From: Welwitschia mirabilis
Lineage: Eukaryota > Gnetophyta > Gnetopsida > Welwitschiales
NCBI GenBank assembly: GCA_051453625.1
Contig: JBOZIK010000001.1
Location: 182,431,464 to 182,495,463, forward strand
Reading direction: 5' to 3'
Length of the DNA: 64,000 nucleotides
Notes under the pieces: generated by a model
What the model saw: only the letters and a program-made list of their open reading frames with translations
What the model was told of the DNA's origin: nothing
The model's database searches: none
Position numbers and translations under genes: made by a program
Shown here: piece by piece, positions 12,095 to 22,950 of the stretch
Layout: every line of letters begins with the position of its first letter
How positions within the stretch are numbered: the first letter of the stretch is position 1

Positions 12095-13160
12095 TGTAGT
12101 GAGTATTTATGCAATCATTTTATGTCCTGAGCTGAATCTTATTAATTACAAATATTATTCATAAATACAACACACTAGTATAGATGGAGTGATCTAAAAT
12201 TCGTAATTTCATTGAAGGCCAATAGTATGAAAATAATAGAGTTGATTTTGAGATAGAAATATGTAATCCTAATCTACTCAAATAAATTTTAATGCATGGA
12301 ATTAAAAATAAAACATTCTTATGCAAAACTAATCTAGGAAAAGGAATAACAATGCACCTAAACTAATCAAGCTCAACCTTGATAAAGGCTTCTTTCATAA
12401 TCTATATAACAAAAGAAACCTATCACTGAATATTAAACAGCATAAACTATGAGAGATAAGTTCCTGCATATATTAAACAAAAAGGATAATTCATATTAAA
12501 AAGCATAAAATCATTTATATCACAAAGTAGTCATTTCTCAATGGAGGAAACACCACCCAACACTAAGGTAATATCTCTTTGGATTACAAAATGGCTCTCC
12601 GGTCCTAAGATCTTCTGTCACGAGTATATTAGATACTGTTAAAGTTGATTAGGGATCAAGAAGAAGACCTTTTTTTATAGATAAAAAAGGATGGAAAACT
12701 GATAGAGAAGTATAGGAGAAACCCTAGCTAGCATGCAAATGAAAGTCACAAAGAAGTAACGACAACTCAGGAAAACTTTTAGTAAAAGTATAAGAGAACA
12801 ATATCTTCCTTCTGGTTATCCAGACGATGGAGGAGACGAAGAAGATTGATAATTAAATATCTATTTAGCTCCCAGTTTAATTGCTTATAAACTGCATGTG
12901 AACTTGTTATCACTCTATTAGAGATATCATATGCTATTGACGTCCATACGATAAGGTGGATGACAGGATTTTGTTAATCTTTAGTCAGTTTGATTACTCA
13001 TTGTTTGCAAGAATCATTATCTAAAATATCATTTATCTATATCTGCACTAAATGCTTATAATTTATCTAGAAATTGTATATTTTCCTAAGCATTTATCTA
13101 TTAATTCACTTGCAAAACAACTTAGAATACCCTAACAAATACATGTAAGTTGGTGACGCA
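12095..13160 (-). repeat. E1 3' LTR
   Basis: Starts TGTAGTGAGTATTT and ends GACGCA on the plus strand, so TG...CA-type ends are retained. Over the first 92 bp it differs from the partner LTR at ten positions, nine of them transitions. A TATA-like CTATAAAAAAA on the minus strand lies at about 12,669-12,680. An eroded copy of the family's 14-bp palindrome is at 12,815-12,828. Confidence 0.9.
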
Positions 13161-13176
13161 ACATAGCCCCTCACTT
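13161..13176 (-). promoter_or_regulatory. E1 polypurine tract
   Basis: AAGTGAGGGGCTATGT on the minus strand abuts the 3' LTR. The E7 element has the matching AAGTAGAGGGCTATGT before its own LTR (13 of 16 identical), which supports both the boundary and common family membership. Confidence 0.75.
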
Positions 13177-14650
13177 AGTCCTATTAGTCTCTGAAAAAAC
13201 CAAATAGTAAACCATGTTTATGAGCCAATTCTTAAATAATAAAAATAACTAGGATATCTAAACAAAACATCTGAAAAAGAATTGTAGCATATTACAAAGG
13301 CAGACTAAATTTCTAAAAATTCAAATACTAAATAAAAATACCTATAAAGCATCAGAAAAGTCTATCGTCTAGTATGTCGTCTGGATGGTAATGGGGACAC
13401 TAGGCTCCTCAAAAGATTTTCAAAAACTAGAACTTGTGACAAAAATTAAATTTTTTGTTAATTCAATAATACTAATAATCAGCCCTCCACTGTGATAAAC
13501 AGTCAAAAAAATAAAAAGATAATCATGTGAAAATCGATGAATCCTGTGTTGGAAACTGGTGTGAATATGATCTATAATAATGATTCATAAATTTTTAAAA
13601 ATATTTAAAAAAATTAAAAAATATATTTCTTGCCCTCCTTGCCCCCCCCCCCCACCCCCCNNNNNNNNNNNNNNNNNNNNNNNNNNNNNNNNNNNNNNNN
13701 NNNNNNNNNNNNNNNNNNNNNNNNNNNNNNNNNNNNNNNNNNNNNNNNNNNNNNNNNNNNNNNNNNNNNNNNNNNNNNNNNNNNNNNNNNNNNNNNNNNG
13801 GTAAATGGATGCAAGGAACAAGGAGAAAATTGTTTACCTATCCTAATTATTAACATAGCAAACTTCAAAGGAAAGCATCATAACATTACCTAAGTAAATG
13901 TGCATGACAAAATGTATTAACTCCATAAAGTTCATTCGAAAAGGCAGTGTTTATGGTGATATCCAAAGTGTCAAGTGTGTAGAACAATAAAGCTCAAAAT
14001 CAAAAGGTACTTAGAAATGGACTCATCTGTTGCTACCTACAAACTCACTGAAATCTCCAGAAGTGAAATGATCAAGTGAGAATACTAAAAGTTTTATTTC
14101 TTTTGCCATGATGAGGGGAGTGCAACCACTATCAGAGGAGTAAGGACATTCAAAGCATGGCTAATTGAACCCCCAGTGGAGTTTCTAAAACTACCATATT
14201 ACATTTCTAAAGGCTCTTCTCAGAAAAATTACCCTAGTGTACTTGTAGTGGGACATCATGGTTTTTACTTTTTTTTTTTAATGAATACAAAAGATATTTC
14301 CACAAGATTATACACTTAAGAAATACTAGGGTGAATAAGTGAAGTAAAAGAAAGAAAAGAACACTCCTCGATAACTTAAGATTTAACCATCATTTAAAAA
14401 AAAAACATAAGAAATAAGGTATCTTCCTGTAAATATAGTCCATAGACATGGGAATGTATCAAGATTGGGTGAATCCAATCTTATCACTTATAAATGCCCA
14501 ACTAATCATGATACTTTATAGAGTAATATACAATTCAAGTTTGAAAGATGATCAGGTAAAGTCATAATATTTAACCAAGGGAGTAGGCTAAGAAAGAATT
14601 TAGACAATGATAGGGAGGAATTCCTTCTCAGTGAGGGGAACTTCCAAAAC
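13177..14650 (-). other. E1 3' internal region, homologous to E7
   Basis: Non-coding as far as I can read. Minus-strand blocks such as TAGTTTTAG, CTGGGGGTTCAATTAGCCATG and GTCCTTACTCCTCTGATAGTGG (14,080-14,260) have clear counterparts in E7 at 23,760-23,870, and GGATAGGTAAACAATTTTCT (about 13,830-13,850) matches 24,222-24,241. The region is interrupted by 139 Ns next to a poly-C tract. Confidence 0.7.
13661..13799. other. Assembly gap (139 N) beside poly-C
   Basis: Unknown sequence. The left flank is a C-rich tract (13,642-13,660), a usual cause of assembly breaks. ORFs predicted across it are artefacts. Confidence 0.98.
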
Positions 14651-15300
14651 AAGTGCTTCTACCATGTTCATAGTTGCATCTAAAAATCCTCATGTCATTT
14701 CAACTATTTTCTATATGCATACACCATTTTCCACTCACAAGTTTTATGATTTTATCTTTTATGATTTGCTTTAGGTTTGGATGGTGCTACAAAAATAGGG
14801 TTATTTTTATATGTTTCTCCAAACCTAAATCATTTCTTAAATTTTTTTCAGCTACATCAAGCATTCTTATTGAAAATTGTTTATTTCCAAAATGGCATTT
14901 CATCAATCCAGTACTTGTGTCTATGATGCAATGGACGGTTGCACAGAAAGATCTACCTAAAAGTAGGGGATATTTACCTTAATGCTCAACTTATAAAACA
15001 ACTGTATCTATTGGGTAGAAATCTTCATCGATCTAAATAACTAAATCCTTGAGCATACCTAAAGATCTTTTTATGGATGCATTGGCTAATTCTAAAAAAA
15101 TTTGTATAGCCTCTATTCTCTCTTCTAATCCAAGACGTTGACAAATATGCAAGTACATAATGTTGACACTAGCTCCTATATCTATCAAGGCTTTCTTAAT
15201 TCTATGATTTCCCTTTAATGTGATACTAATAGTTGTTACCCCTAGATCTTTAAGTCTTAAACACTTTTTGAAAATTAAGTTACTAATATATTAAGCTAAG
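14650..15300 (-). pseudogene. E1 retroviral-type aspartic protease
   Basis: Minus-strand translation gives ALIDIGASVNIMYLHICQRL with the active-site motif D-T-G-A changed to D-I-G-A (codon at 15,171-15,182; ACA to ATA would be a transition). This is followed by LELANASIKRSLGMLKDLVI and a later L-L-L-G-R-S-F, the flap and C-terminal G-R-P-F-L-like motif of Athila/Tat proteases. One glutamine codon is now a stop. It would have matured the Gag polyprotein. The frame continues weakly about 200 bp beyond the protease and then ends, where RT would begin in an autonomous element. Confidence 0.85.
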
Positions 15301-15699
15301 AAGACTTTACTAGGGATGGTTTGTTTTTGTTTTCTTATTATTAAGTATTTCCATAGCTTAGAGTATTTGGGGTTTTCTTGTAAAAGTCTCTAAAAAGGTA
15401 AATTGATGCTAACATTTTGCATTAAGGCTTCTAAATAATTGTTAAAAATGGGATTTATATTAAGCCTATTAAGCCATAGGGTAGTAGGTTTCTTTTGTGA
15501 AGGATCTTTCTTTTTATTGCTAAGTGAAGAAGGGAAGGAAATATTTTCTAGGACTTCTATGTCTTCTTATTCATCATTCTTGTTCTTTTGGGAAGTTGAA
15601 GCCTCATAAGTAGGGGGGTTATGTCATTTCCACTCCTTGTCACCATCTTACAATCTTTTCATACTTCATTAAGGCTCTGCAAAGGTTGAGCAGAAAGGG

Positions 15700-16950
15700 T
15701 CCCTTATGGTCTTTAATTGGCAAGCGTGGTTTATTATAAAATATTCACAAGATTTTTTATATTTGCATTTGTCTTCTCTTGAGTTTTTTTCAACTTCTCA
15801 ATAGAATTCTTAAGGGAATTACTCTGGTTTTGGGAGTTGAAAGGACTTGTCAAGTTATTTGGGTAGTTGAATTAAAAGTTGAGATGTTCAAACCTATTCC
15901 TGAAAGGTTGGGAGTTAGGATGATTTGTTTGGGAGTTACTAGGGTTTGATTGCTCATTCATCCTATTCTAAAAGTTATGATTTTGAACTTTTCTTTGGTT
16001 GTAGTTTTAAATATAGTTGAATGGACTTTGGTTAAAAGTGCATATTTCCTCATAGATTTTTTCTTTGCAAGTGGGAAGTAAAGGGCATTCTTTCATAATG
16101 TGATAGCTATCTTCATACAAATTGCATGTTGGAACAAAGACTTCACTTTTCTCAGTTGTCACTTTAGCATTAAGGATCATCTAGGTGTATTTCTCTAAGG
16201 TAGAAGTAAAATCCTTAATGATGCTTATTGGTTAATTTTTTATTTTGGTTTCAGTCTTCTCATGCTTGACTTCTTTTAAGTCCTTAATGATTTGGCATAT
16301 GGTTCAGTTTTCTCTAGAAGGGGATTTAGGCTAAGTTTGACTTACTTCCACTAACTATTCCAACACTTTTCAAGCATCTTCTAAAGTTTAGTTTAAGAGG
16401 TTGCCTCCACAAGAGAAGTCTACAAGTTTCTTAGTGTGATTGTTTAATCCACTATAAAAGTAGTTATTAACTCTACCTTAGAAAAGGCATCTACAGGATT
16501 TGAATGTAATGCAACAAAGAATTGCTCATATCAAGAGTCATAATCTTCATTAGGAAATTGTTGGAAGTTTGCGACTTCTTTCCTACACTTCCAGATGATG
16601 GTTTTAATCATGAATCTTTTGATGAAGGCTTCTTGAACTTAACTCCAAGATTTAAGGCTATTATGAGGGATTGTTCTAAGACAAATTTTTTCTTTATCTC
16701 TCAAGGTCATGGGAAAGATAACCATATAGGTTTTATTGCTTATTCACTTTTTACTGTTTTTAGAAGTAAGAGTAAGTTGTTCAATGTCAGTGATGTGTTG
16801 TAAAGAATCTTCATAAGATTCTCTACTAAAGGTAGGATAAGAATTTAAGTTTTTAAGTTCTACATCATCATTAGGAGGTAAGTCGAAAGGGTTTCAAATT
16901 TTATGTTTTTTAATTGTAATGAGATCTCTCAAAGTAGAACAAGTATTTGG
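15700..16950 (-). pseudogene. E1 gag (capsid-nucleocapsid)
   Basis: On the minus strand a capsid segment, FYSGLNNHTKKLVDFSCGGN, matches the conserved F-Y-x-G-L block of Athila/Tat gag, with a helical D-A-x-K-V-L-E region after it. A zinc knuckle follows at 16,085-16,126: CNLYEDSYHIMKEC, in which the second cysteine is Tyr (TGT to TAT would be a transition). A long Asn/Gln/Pro-rich tail with N-Y-N-Q and F-N-Q-S-P motifs leads toward the protease. Several stops and at least one frameshift are present. Gag would form the cytoplasmic virus-like particle. Confidence 0.8.
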
Positions 16951-17490
16951 TTAAGAAGGAGTAGAAGTAAAGGTTCTAATAACAGGGGGTGAATTTGAAG
17001 AGATAGGTTTTTTTTGTTTCTAGATGGAGGTCGACATGGTAGAAAAATCAGACTCTTCTACAGAATTAAAATTAGAAATTACAGAAAATTCTAAATCTTG
17101 CATACCTGCGCTATTTTGATTTGTTTCAATTTCAAAATTTAGTAAACCTTCTCTGATATTTTCTGTAATGAACTATTTCTCTCTCTGATATTTTTCCTTT
17201 TTTCTGATTTTAACCATTCAGTTTAGCATCTGAGGAATTGCCATTCTATACGTCATCCGGACAATAACCTAGATGATAAAAATAGAAAACATAGACAACC
17301 ACAAAAAGAGGGAGAGCAGAAAATAGGACAGTCATCTAACTATGATGTCTGAAAGACGAAGGAGATGTTAGAGGTTAGCAAAAAGAAAAACCGAAATAAA
17401 AACTTACAAAAGATACTAGCATACTGCTACTATAGCAAACATCTAGAATATCCACTAAAGAAATGACAACTCTCAATTTCTAAGCAACCT
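16951..17490 (-). other. E1 5' leader
   Basis: Sequence between the PBS and the recognisable gag. It may encode the gag N-terminus, but no conserved block is visible. It contains a decayed copy of the family palindrome, GTCATCCGGACAAT, at 17,252-17,265. Confidence 0.5.
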
Positions 17491-17509
17491 TCTCTGGCAA
17501 TGGTTTCAA
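17491..17509 (-). promoter_or_regulatory. E1 primer-binding site, tRNA-Asp type
   Basis: TTGAAACCATTGCCAGAGA on the minus strand matches 13 of 19 bases of the site complementary to the plant tRNA-Asp 3' end used by Athila/Tat elements. Five of the six differences are G-to-A. It lies 5 nt from the 5' LTR, the same spacing as in E3. Confidence 0.8.
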
Positions 17510-17514
17510 TTTGT

Positions 17515-18616
17515 TGTGGTGAGTATTTATGTAATCATTTTACATCCTAAGCTGAATCCTATTAATCACAAATATTATGCACAAATACAACACACTAGTA
17601 TAGATAGGATTGATCCAAAATGTCATAATTCCATTGAAGGCCAATAGTATGAAAATAATAGAGTTGATTTCAAGATAGAAATATATAACTCTAATCTACT
17701 GAAATAAATTACAATGCATAAAATAGAAAATAAAACATTCTTATGCAAATATAATTTAGGAAAAGGAATAACAATGCACCTAAACTAATTAAGCTCAACC
17801 TTGACAAAGGCTACCCTCATAATCTATATAACAAAAGAGATTTATCATTGAATCTTAAACAACATAAACTATGAGGGATAAGTTTTTGCATATATTGAAC
17901 AAAAAAGAAAATTCATATTAAAAATCATAAAAGCATATGTATCACAAAGTAGCTGTTCCTCAATGGAGAAAATGCCATCCAATACCAAGGTAACATCTCT
18001 TTGAATTATAAGATGATTCTCTAGTCCTAAGATCTTCTATCAAGAGTATATCAGGTATTGTCGAAGATGATCAGGGATCAAGGGGGATACCTTCATTTAT
18101 AGATAGAAAAGAAGGGGAAACTAATAAAGAAGTATAGGAGAAACCTTAGCTAGCATACAAAGAAAAGTTGCAAAGAAGTGGTGACAACTAGGAAAACATT
18201 TAGTAAAAGTATAAGAGAACAGTATCATCCTTCTAGTCATCTAAATGATGGAGGAGATGATAAAGACTAATAATTATATATCTGATTATATCCTAGTTTA
18301 ACTGCTTATGAACTGCATTTGAACTTGTTATCGCTTTGTGATAGATGTCGTCCACTATTGACATCTAGACAATGAGGTGAATGATAGACTTTTGTCAATC
18401 TTTAGTCAGTCTGATCACTCATTTTTTGTAAGAATAATTATCTAAACTATCATTTATCTATATCTATACTAAATGCTTGTAATTTATTTGGAAATTATAT
18501 ATTTTTCTTCTATTCATCCCGGTTCTTCATTATCATGAGAATTAAGCATTTATCTATTAATTCAACTACAAAACAACTTAGAATACCCTATCAAATACAC
18601 ATAATTTGGTGATGCA
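17515..18616 (-). repeat. E1 5' LTR
   Basis: Partner of 12,095-13,160: starts TGTGGTGAGTATTT and ends GATGCA on the plus strand. On the minus strand a TATA-like CTATAAATG lies near 18,095-18,102, consistent with a pol II promoter for the element. A family palindrome variant, GTCATCTAAATGAT, is at 18,236-18,249. Confidence 0.9.
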
Positions 18617-19300
18617 ATAGGATTCATCTTGTAGAGGTTCACTTTCTATGTTGTAAGTTCACTTTGCAGTTCTTCTATTTTTATGGTGTTGAAATATCTA
18701 GATTATTTCATGGCCATGGTCTTAGACCTATAATAAGGGGTTAGTTATCTAATAATTTTTAAAATTACCTTTTCTTTTGGAAGATTCTATCTAATCCCAT
18801 GAATTGTGTTTACAATATTTGCAACTCTAGTAAAGTACTTGTAAACTCTTTCTCCTTGGTTTATCTTCAAATTTTCAAATTGATTTGTCTAAACTAGAAG
18901 CTTATATTATTTTAAAATGGAAGTACCTTTATATATTCTAGTTAAAACATTTCAGATTTCTTATGTCATTTTGTAATCTACTATTCTATTAAACTCTTTT
19001 ATAGATAAAATGAAATAAAGAGCATTTTTAACTTTAGAGTCATACATGCATGTACCTTTTTTATCATCTATTTAGTCTTTTATTTTCTTAATTTGAGTAG
19101 TGGTATTGTCTATTGCATTTGTAATGATTTTTATAAGATCTATGTATCCTTTTTCTATGCTCTGCCATATCTGAAACTTAGAATACTATAAGCACACCAA
19201 CATCTTAATCATCCAATATGCATAGTTTATCCCATTAAAGAATGGAGGTCTAAGAGATGGTACCCTTTCATGTTCACTCAAGAAAGTTACTCCTTTTCAT
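18617..19300 (-). pseudogene. E2 gag, N-terminal half (UBN2-type)
   Basis: Minus-strand reading gives SLRPPFFNGINYAYW, the R-P-P-x-F-N-G-x-N-Y-x-Y-W start of Ty1/copia gag, at about 19,215-19,262. It is followed by KNALYFIL, then YKGTSILK and a segment around YKYFTRVANIVNTIHG, matching the UBN2-type capsid core. It ends at 18,617, where E1 is inserted; the rest is at 11,600-12,094. Stops are mostly TAA or TAG at positions where relatives carry glutamine. Confidence 0.85.
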
Positions 19301-19308
19301 GAGTACTC

Positions 19309-19320
19309 ACTATGATATCA
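19309..19320 (-). promoter_or_regulatory. E2 primer-binding site, initiator-Met type
   Basis: TGATATCATAGT on the minus strand matches TGGTATCAGAGC at 9 of 12 positions; the changes are two transitions (G-to-A, C-to-T) and one transversion. It lies two bases from the LTR end at 19,323 and just before gag, the canonical copia arrangement. Confidence 0.7.
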
Positions 19321-19322
19321 CT

Positions 19323-20675
19323 TGAGGATTGATTTGAACTTAGAAGACATAAGTGAATAAGTTCCACTAATTATTAAAAACTAATAAAATAACTGCATGA
19401 AAATGCATAATTAAAACACCTTACTAAATAATGTGGTTCCCCACCTAGGTATGTTCATACATAGAGGATAGATTATATTCACATCTCTGGATATTTTTAA
19501 CCTACAAGAAATAGTTATTTTCTAGTACATTATCAATGTTACAAAAAATGAAAATCTCCACATAATGTAGCACTATCTCCCCTTAAGGGAAAATTTATTT
19601 TCATAGGTGTACCATTAGACTTTATAATAATGAAAATATTCTTAAAAGGAAGCATCTTTTTTGCCATAAGAAAATAACTTTTTTTTTTTTTTTTTGTTGA
19701 CTAATAACCTTACATTTAACAAGTCCCTAAAAGCATAATAGCCAATGCAGACCCCTATAAGGATTGCCTTACAAAGTATTTAAGATTTTAAGAAAGCAAC
19801 TCTACAATAGTGTTCAATAATAAGATAGTTCTCAATAAAATAACTAAAAATGCAATATAATAACAAGCCTAGATATGCATTGATGAAGACTTAACATCCT
19901 TAAAGTTGTTATTAACATTCCAAGTACAAATGAGGAAGATGATTGTAGTGAAGATTCAAATTTAAAAGATGAAACAATACTAGCTCCTTAATACTAAATC
20001 GTTTGATTTTTTTTGAGAGGTTCCCTTTACTCATGTTTTTATGATTTGTACATTTTATTGATTTAATGAAATTTCAAAAGTTCTTCTTTGATTTTTAAGA
20101 TCAATGCTTTTTAGTAATGAAAAAGATCTAGTCGTTTGAGCTTGAAAGGTAGTCATTTGATTCTATAATGGTCGTGCAATAGATAGTTGATGTCTATGCT
20201 ATAGGCTTGTAATTTTATTTTTAATCAATGTGAACTTCAATCTAATATGTCCTAAATTTTTAAATGTCTTCATTTTAAATGTTTTTACTTTTGTAAATGT
20301 CTTGAGTCAACTTACCTAGATTTTGATGAATTTTTCACTATAGTATTCTTTAATGCTTATGATCATAAATCCATAATGTATAGATTAATTGCTTGTCTAA
20401 AATGTAAGATATTAGTTAAAAATGAATTGGCTTCATTACCTATTCTGACTTAGTACATTGGAGACATCTTCACTTTTCTAGACATCTTCAATTTTTTAGA
20501 CATCTTCAAATAGTTAATTTTACTGTTTAGTATTTGATCTTTTTCATTAGATATTGCCTTTGAAGGTCCATCATGGGCTAGTACCTTTCAAGGCCTGATT
20601 TACTTATAATAACCTCTCTAGATAATGATGCAAAATGTTTGACAAGTGAAATCATCAAAAGTAAATTTTCTAACA
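19323..20675 (-). repeat. E2 5' LTR
   Basis: Begins TGAGG at the PBS side and ends TCTAACA on the plus strand (TGTTAGAAAA on the minus strand). It is about 1.35 kb and aligns with the 3' LTR from 19,558 on. A run of T at 19,679-19,695 is a simple expansion absent from the partner. Directly to its right, E7 RT coding starts. Confidence 0.85.
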
Positions 20676-20689
20676 CTGCCTTTTCCCCT

Positions 20690-21290
20690 TCCATAGTTCA
20701 ACATAACATTTACCTTGAAGTTAATGCTAAACTAGTTAGGTAACCCCAACAAAGACTTAACCTAGTCCTTAAGTAAGTAGTTAAGGATGAAGTTATTAAA
20801 CTTATGGATTCTAGGATTATCTATGCTATATCTAATAGTACTGGGTTAGCTCCTTGATAAAAGGGTGTAAAGTGGAAGATATGTATAACTTTAGAAAACT
20901 TAATGAAGTTACTAAAAAGGATCATTGTTCACTACTCTTTCTAGATCAACCACTTGGCAGAATCCAAGGACATGCTTACTACTATTTTTTTAATGGGTAT
21001 AATGGCTATCATCAAATTTTCATAGCTAGTAAGGATTAAGCAAAGACAACCTTTACTTCCCACTTTAGGATATTTTCCTTTAGAAGAATGCCTTTTGTAC
21101 TTTGTAGCATCCCTAAAATTTTTCAACATGTAATGATGGATGTCTTTTTTAAAATGATAGAGGATTTTATGGAGATCTATGTAGATTATTTCTTGATGTT
21201 TGATAAAACCTTTGAACAAATCATGAAAAGGTTAGAAAAAGTTTTAGATCAATGTATAGAAAGATACACTTAATTTGGGAGAAAATTTTC
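20690..21290 (+). pseudogene. E7 reverse transcriptase
   Basis: Readable blocks in order: EVIKLMDSRIIYAISNSTG, then FRKLNEVTKKDH, YYYFFNGYNGYHQIFIASKD, RMPFVLCSIPKIFQHVMM and MIEDFMEIYVDYF. These match the fingers, the first catalytic Asp region (here Asn), the R-M-P-F-G-L-C-N-A-P block and the Y-x-D-D box, which reads Y-V-D-Y. The R-M-P-F-x-L-C and M-I-E-D-F-M-E blocks are typical of the Athila/Tat lineage, not of chromoviruses. Catalytic residues are lost, and frameshifts and stops are frequent, so it is inactive. Confidence 0.9.
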
Positions 21291-21990
21291 TTTCTTATCT
21301 ACTATGGCATTGTTTCAGATCACCACATTTATAGTAAAAAAATTAGAATGGACCCAATGAAATTAGGTATTATTTAAAACCTTAATCCTTCAACTAATGT
21401 TAAATGACTTATATCTTTCTTTTGTAATACCTGTTTCTATCACTATTTCATATAAGATTATGCCAAGATTTGTAAACTTCTTAACTTATTTCTTGAAAAA
21501 GAAACTAAGTGTGATTATGATGAGTCATGCCAACTTACTTTTAAAACACTTAAAATCTCTTCTAAGACTATTGTAACTGGACCTGATTAAACTAAGAACT
21601 TTAAAATTATACACAATGCTAGTAACTTTGTTATCAGTGGGTTCCTTGGCCAAAAATATGAATAAGGTTTTAAATTCATATCTTGTCTTAGTAAAAATTT
21701 ATCTAAGAGCTAGAAAAATTACACTACCATTAAGAAAGAAATTCTTGCCATCATCTTTTTCCTTAATAATCTTAGACACTATATTCTTGATTTTCATATA
21801 GATGTTTACATGGATCATGCACCTATTTATTACCTATAATCAAGAAAGATTATAGTACCAAACTTATTATATGGATAATTTTCATAAAAGAATTTAATTT
21901 TACTATCATTAATAAGGCTATTAAACATAATAGTATTGTAGATCACTTATCTCGACTTCCTTGTTCTTTTGATGAACTTTTAATCAATGA
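21290..21990 (+). pseudogene. E7 RNase H and linker
   Basis: After the RT, CDYDESCQLTFKTLK leads into an RNase H-like stretch. NYTTIKKEILAIIFFLNNLR is recognisable as the conserved N-Y-x-T-x-x-K-E block, followed by a D-H-A-P motif. The segment ends with a decayed V-x-D-H-L-S-R-L (ITYLDFL, about 21,940-21,960), the usual RNase H end in gypsy elements. Stops and frameshifts are present. Confidence 0.8.
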
Positions 21991-22099
21991 TTACTTTTCT
22001 AATGAACAACTCTTCATTGTTAAATAACTCTATTCATTTTCTCTATTCATCTTGTTCCTTAATATGATAACATTTTAAATTATCTTATTACTATATGGA

Positions 22100-22950
22100 A
22101 TGAGCTCCATATTTATAGTAGGTGCAAAGATCAAATCATGCATAAATGTATGCTGGAATGAAAGAAGATCGACATCCTTAACCTTTTTTATGGTGGAGTA
22201 TGTGGGGATACTTTAGTGGACAAAAGACTATGATGAAAATCCTTTATTATGGTTTTTATTAGCCTATCCTTTTTAAATATTACTTTAACTTTGCTAGAAG
22301 AGGTGATCCTTGTCAACTTTATGGTAGCCTAACTCACTCTTAGTATATACTCCTTAAATGTATGCTTGAATATGAACCTTTTAATTATTAGAAAATGAAC
22401 TTTATAGGTGCTATCAAACCACCTTATCATGATAAAAATTACATCTTAGTGACTATTGATTATATTACTAAGTCTGTTGAAGCTGTTCCTACTGCTATAA
22501 ATAATGCCCAAACTATTTGTAATTTTGTTTAAACTTATATTTTTTAGAACTTATATTTTCTTAAAATCATGATTAGTAATCAAGAAACTTATTTCATTAC
22601 TTATCTTTTTCAAAAACTTCTTTTGTCCATTGGAATTGAACATCAAATTCCCTGTGCTTATCATCCTCAATCTAATGGCCAAGCTGAGAATGCGTATAGG
22701 TAAATTAAGAAGATGCTCTAAAAACTTATCTCTATCAATCAAAAACAACTTAAAATTCCAAACTCAATAATGTTCTTTAATCTTGTCATACTACTTGATG
22801 AAGTTCTCTTAGCTTTTCATCTTATAAACTTATGTATGAAAACGTTTGTATCTTGCAAGTTAATTTTTGCTATAATTTTTATTATTCTATCCATTAACTT
22901 AATATTGTCAATTTAGATGAAAATCTTAGAACTTAATTATCTCAACTTAA
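22100..22950 (+). pseudogene. E7 integrase
   Basis: A zinc-binding region remnant (FYWPILFKY and D-P-C-Q-L-Y, 22,255-22,325) precedes the core KNYILVTIDYITKSVEAVPT. IMISNQETYFITYLFQKL follows, then the well-kept IPCAYHPQSNGQAENA around the catalytic Glu. The second catalytic Asp reads Asn. Downstream the frame breaks after an L-K-I-P-N segment. Integrase would insert the cDNA into the genome; this copy cannot function. Confidence 0.88.

Larger units (their letters stand above)
12095..18616 (-). mobile_element. E1: Athila/Tat-like gag-protease element without pol
   Basis: Two direct repeats of about 1.07 and 1.10 kb flank about 4.35 kb. A tRNA-Asp-type primer site lies just inside the right LTR and a PPT just inside the left one, so the element is on the minus strand. 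Gag and protease are readable. No RT, RNase H or integrase occurs in the 1.4 kb between protease and PPT. That 1.4 kb is instead homologous to the 3' untranslated part of E7 at about 23.7-24.3 kb. The element is inserted in E2 gag. A gap of Ns interrupts its 3' region, so some sequence is unseen. The 5-bp flanks (TCTAT, ATAGG) do not match. Confidence 0.85.
6541..20675 (-). mobile_element. E2: Ty1/copia element, interrupted by E1
   Basis: Two related direct repeats (6,541-7,663 and 19,323-20,675) bound a minus-strand element with a Met-tRNA-type primer site, a copia gag and a purine tract directly against the 3' LTR. Removing nested E1 (12,095-18,616) leaves about 5 kb of internal DNA. Downstream of gag I see no protease, integrase or RT signature. 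A domain resembling the plant 'putative transposon protein' (Transposase_32) type may be present near 9.6-10.1 kb. E2 sits inside E7: RT coding of E7 begins just right of its 5' LTR. No clear 5-bp target duplication remains; the left flank is occupied by the CACTA-like end. Confidence 0.8.

Noticed and set aside
13580-13893. Four ORFs across the N gap
   Set aside because: Artefacts of translating Ns and poly-C.
12090-18621. Target-site duplication for E1
   Set aside because: TCTAT and ATAGG do not match directly, also when the boundaries are shifted by one base.
19500-19520. CCTACAAGAAATAG resembles a second CACTA terminus
   Set aside because: Lies inside the E2 5' LTR without subterminal repeats; probably chance.
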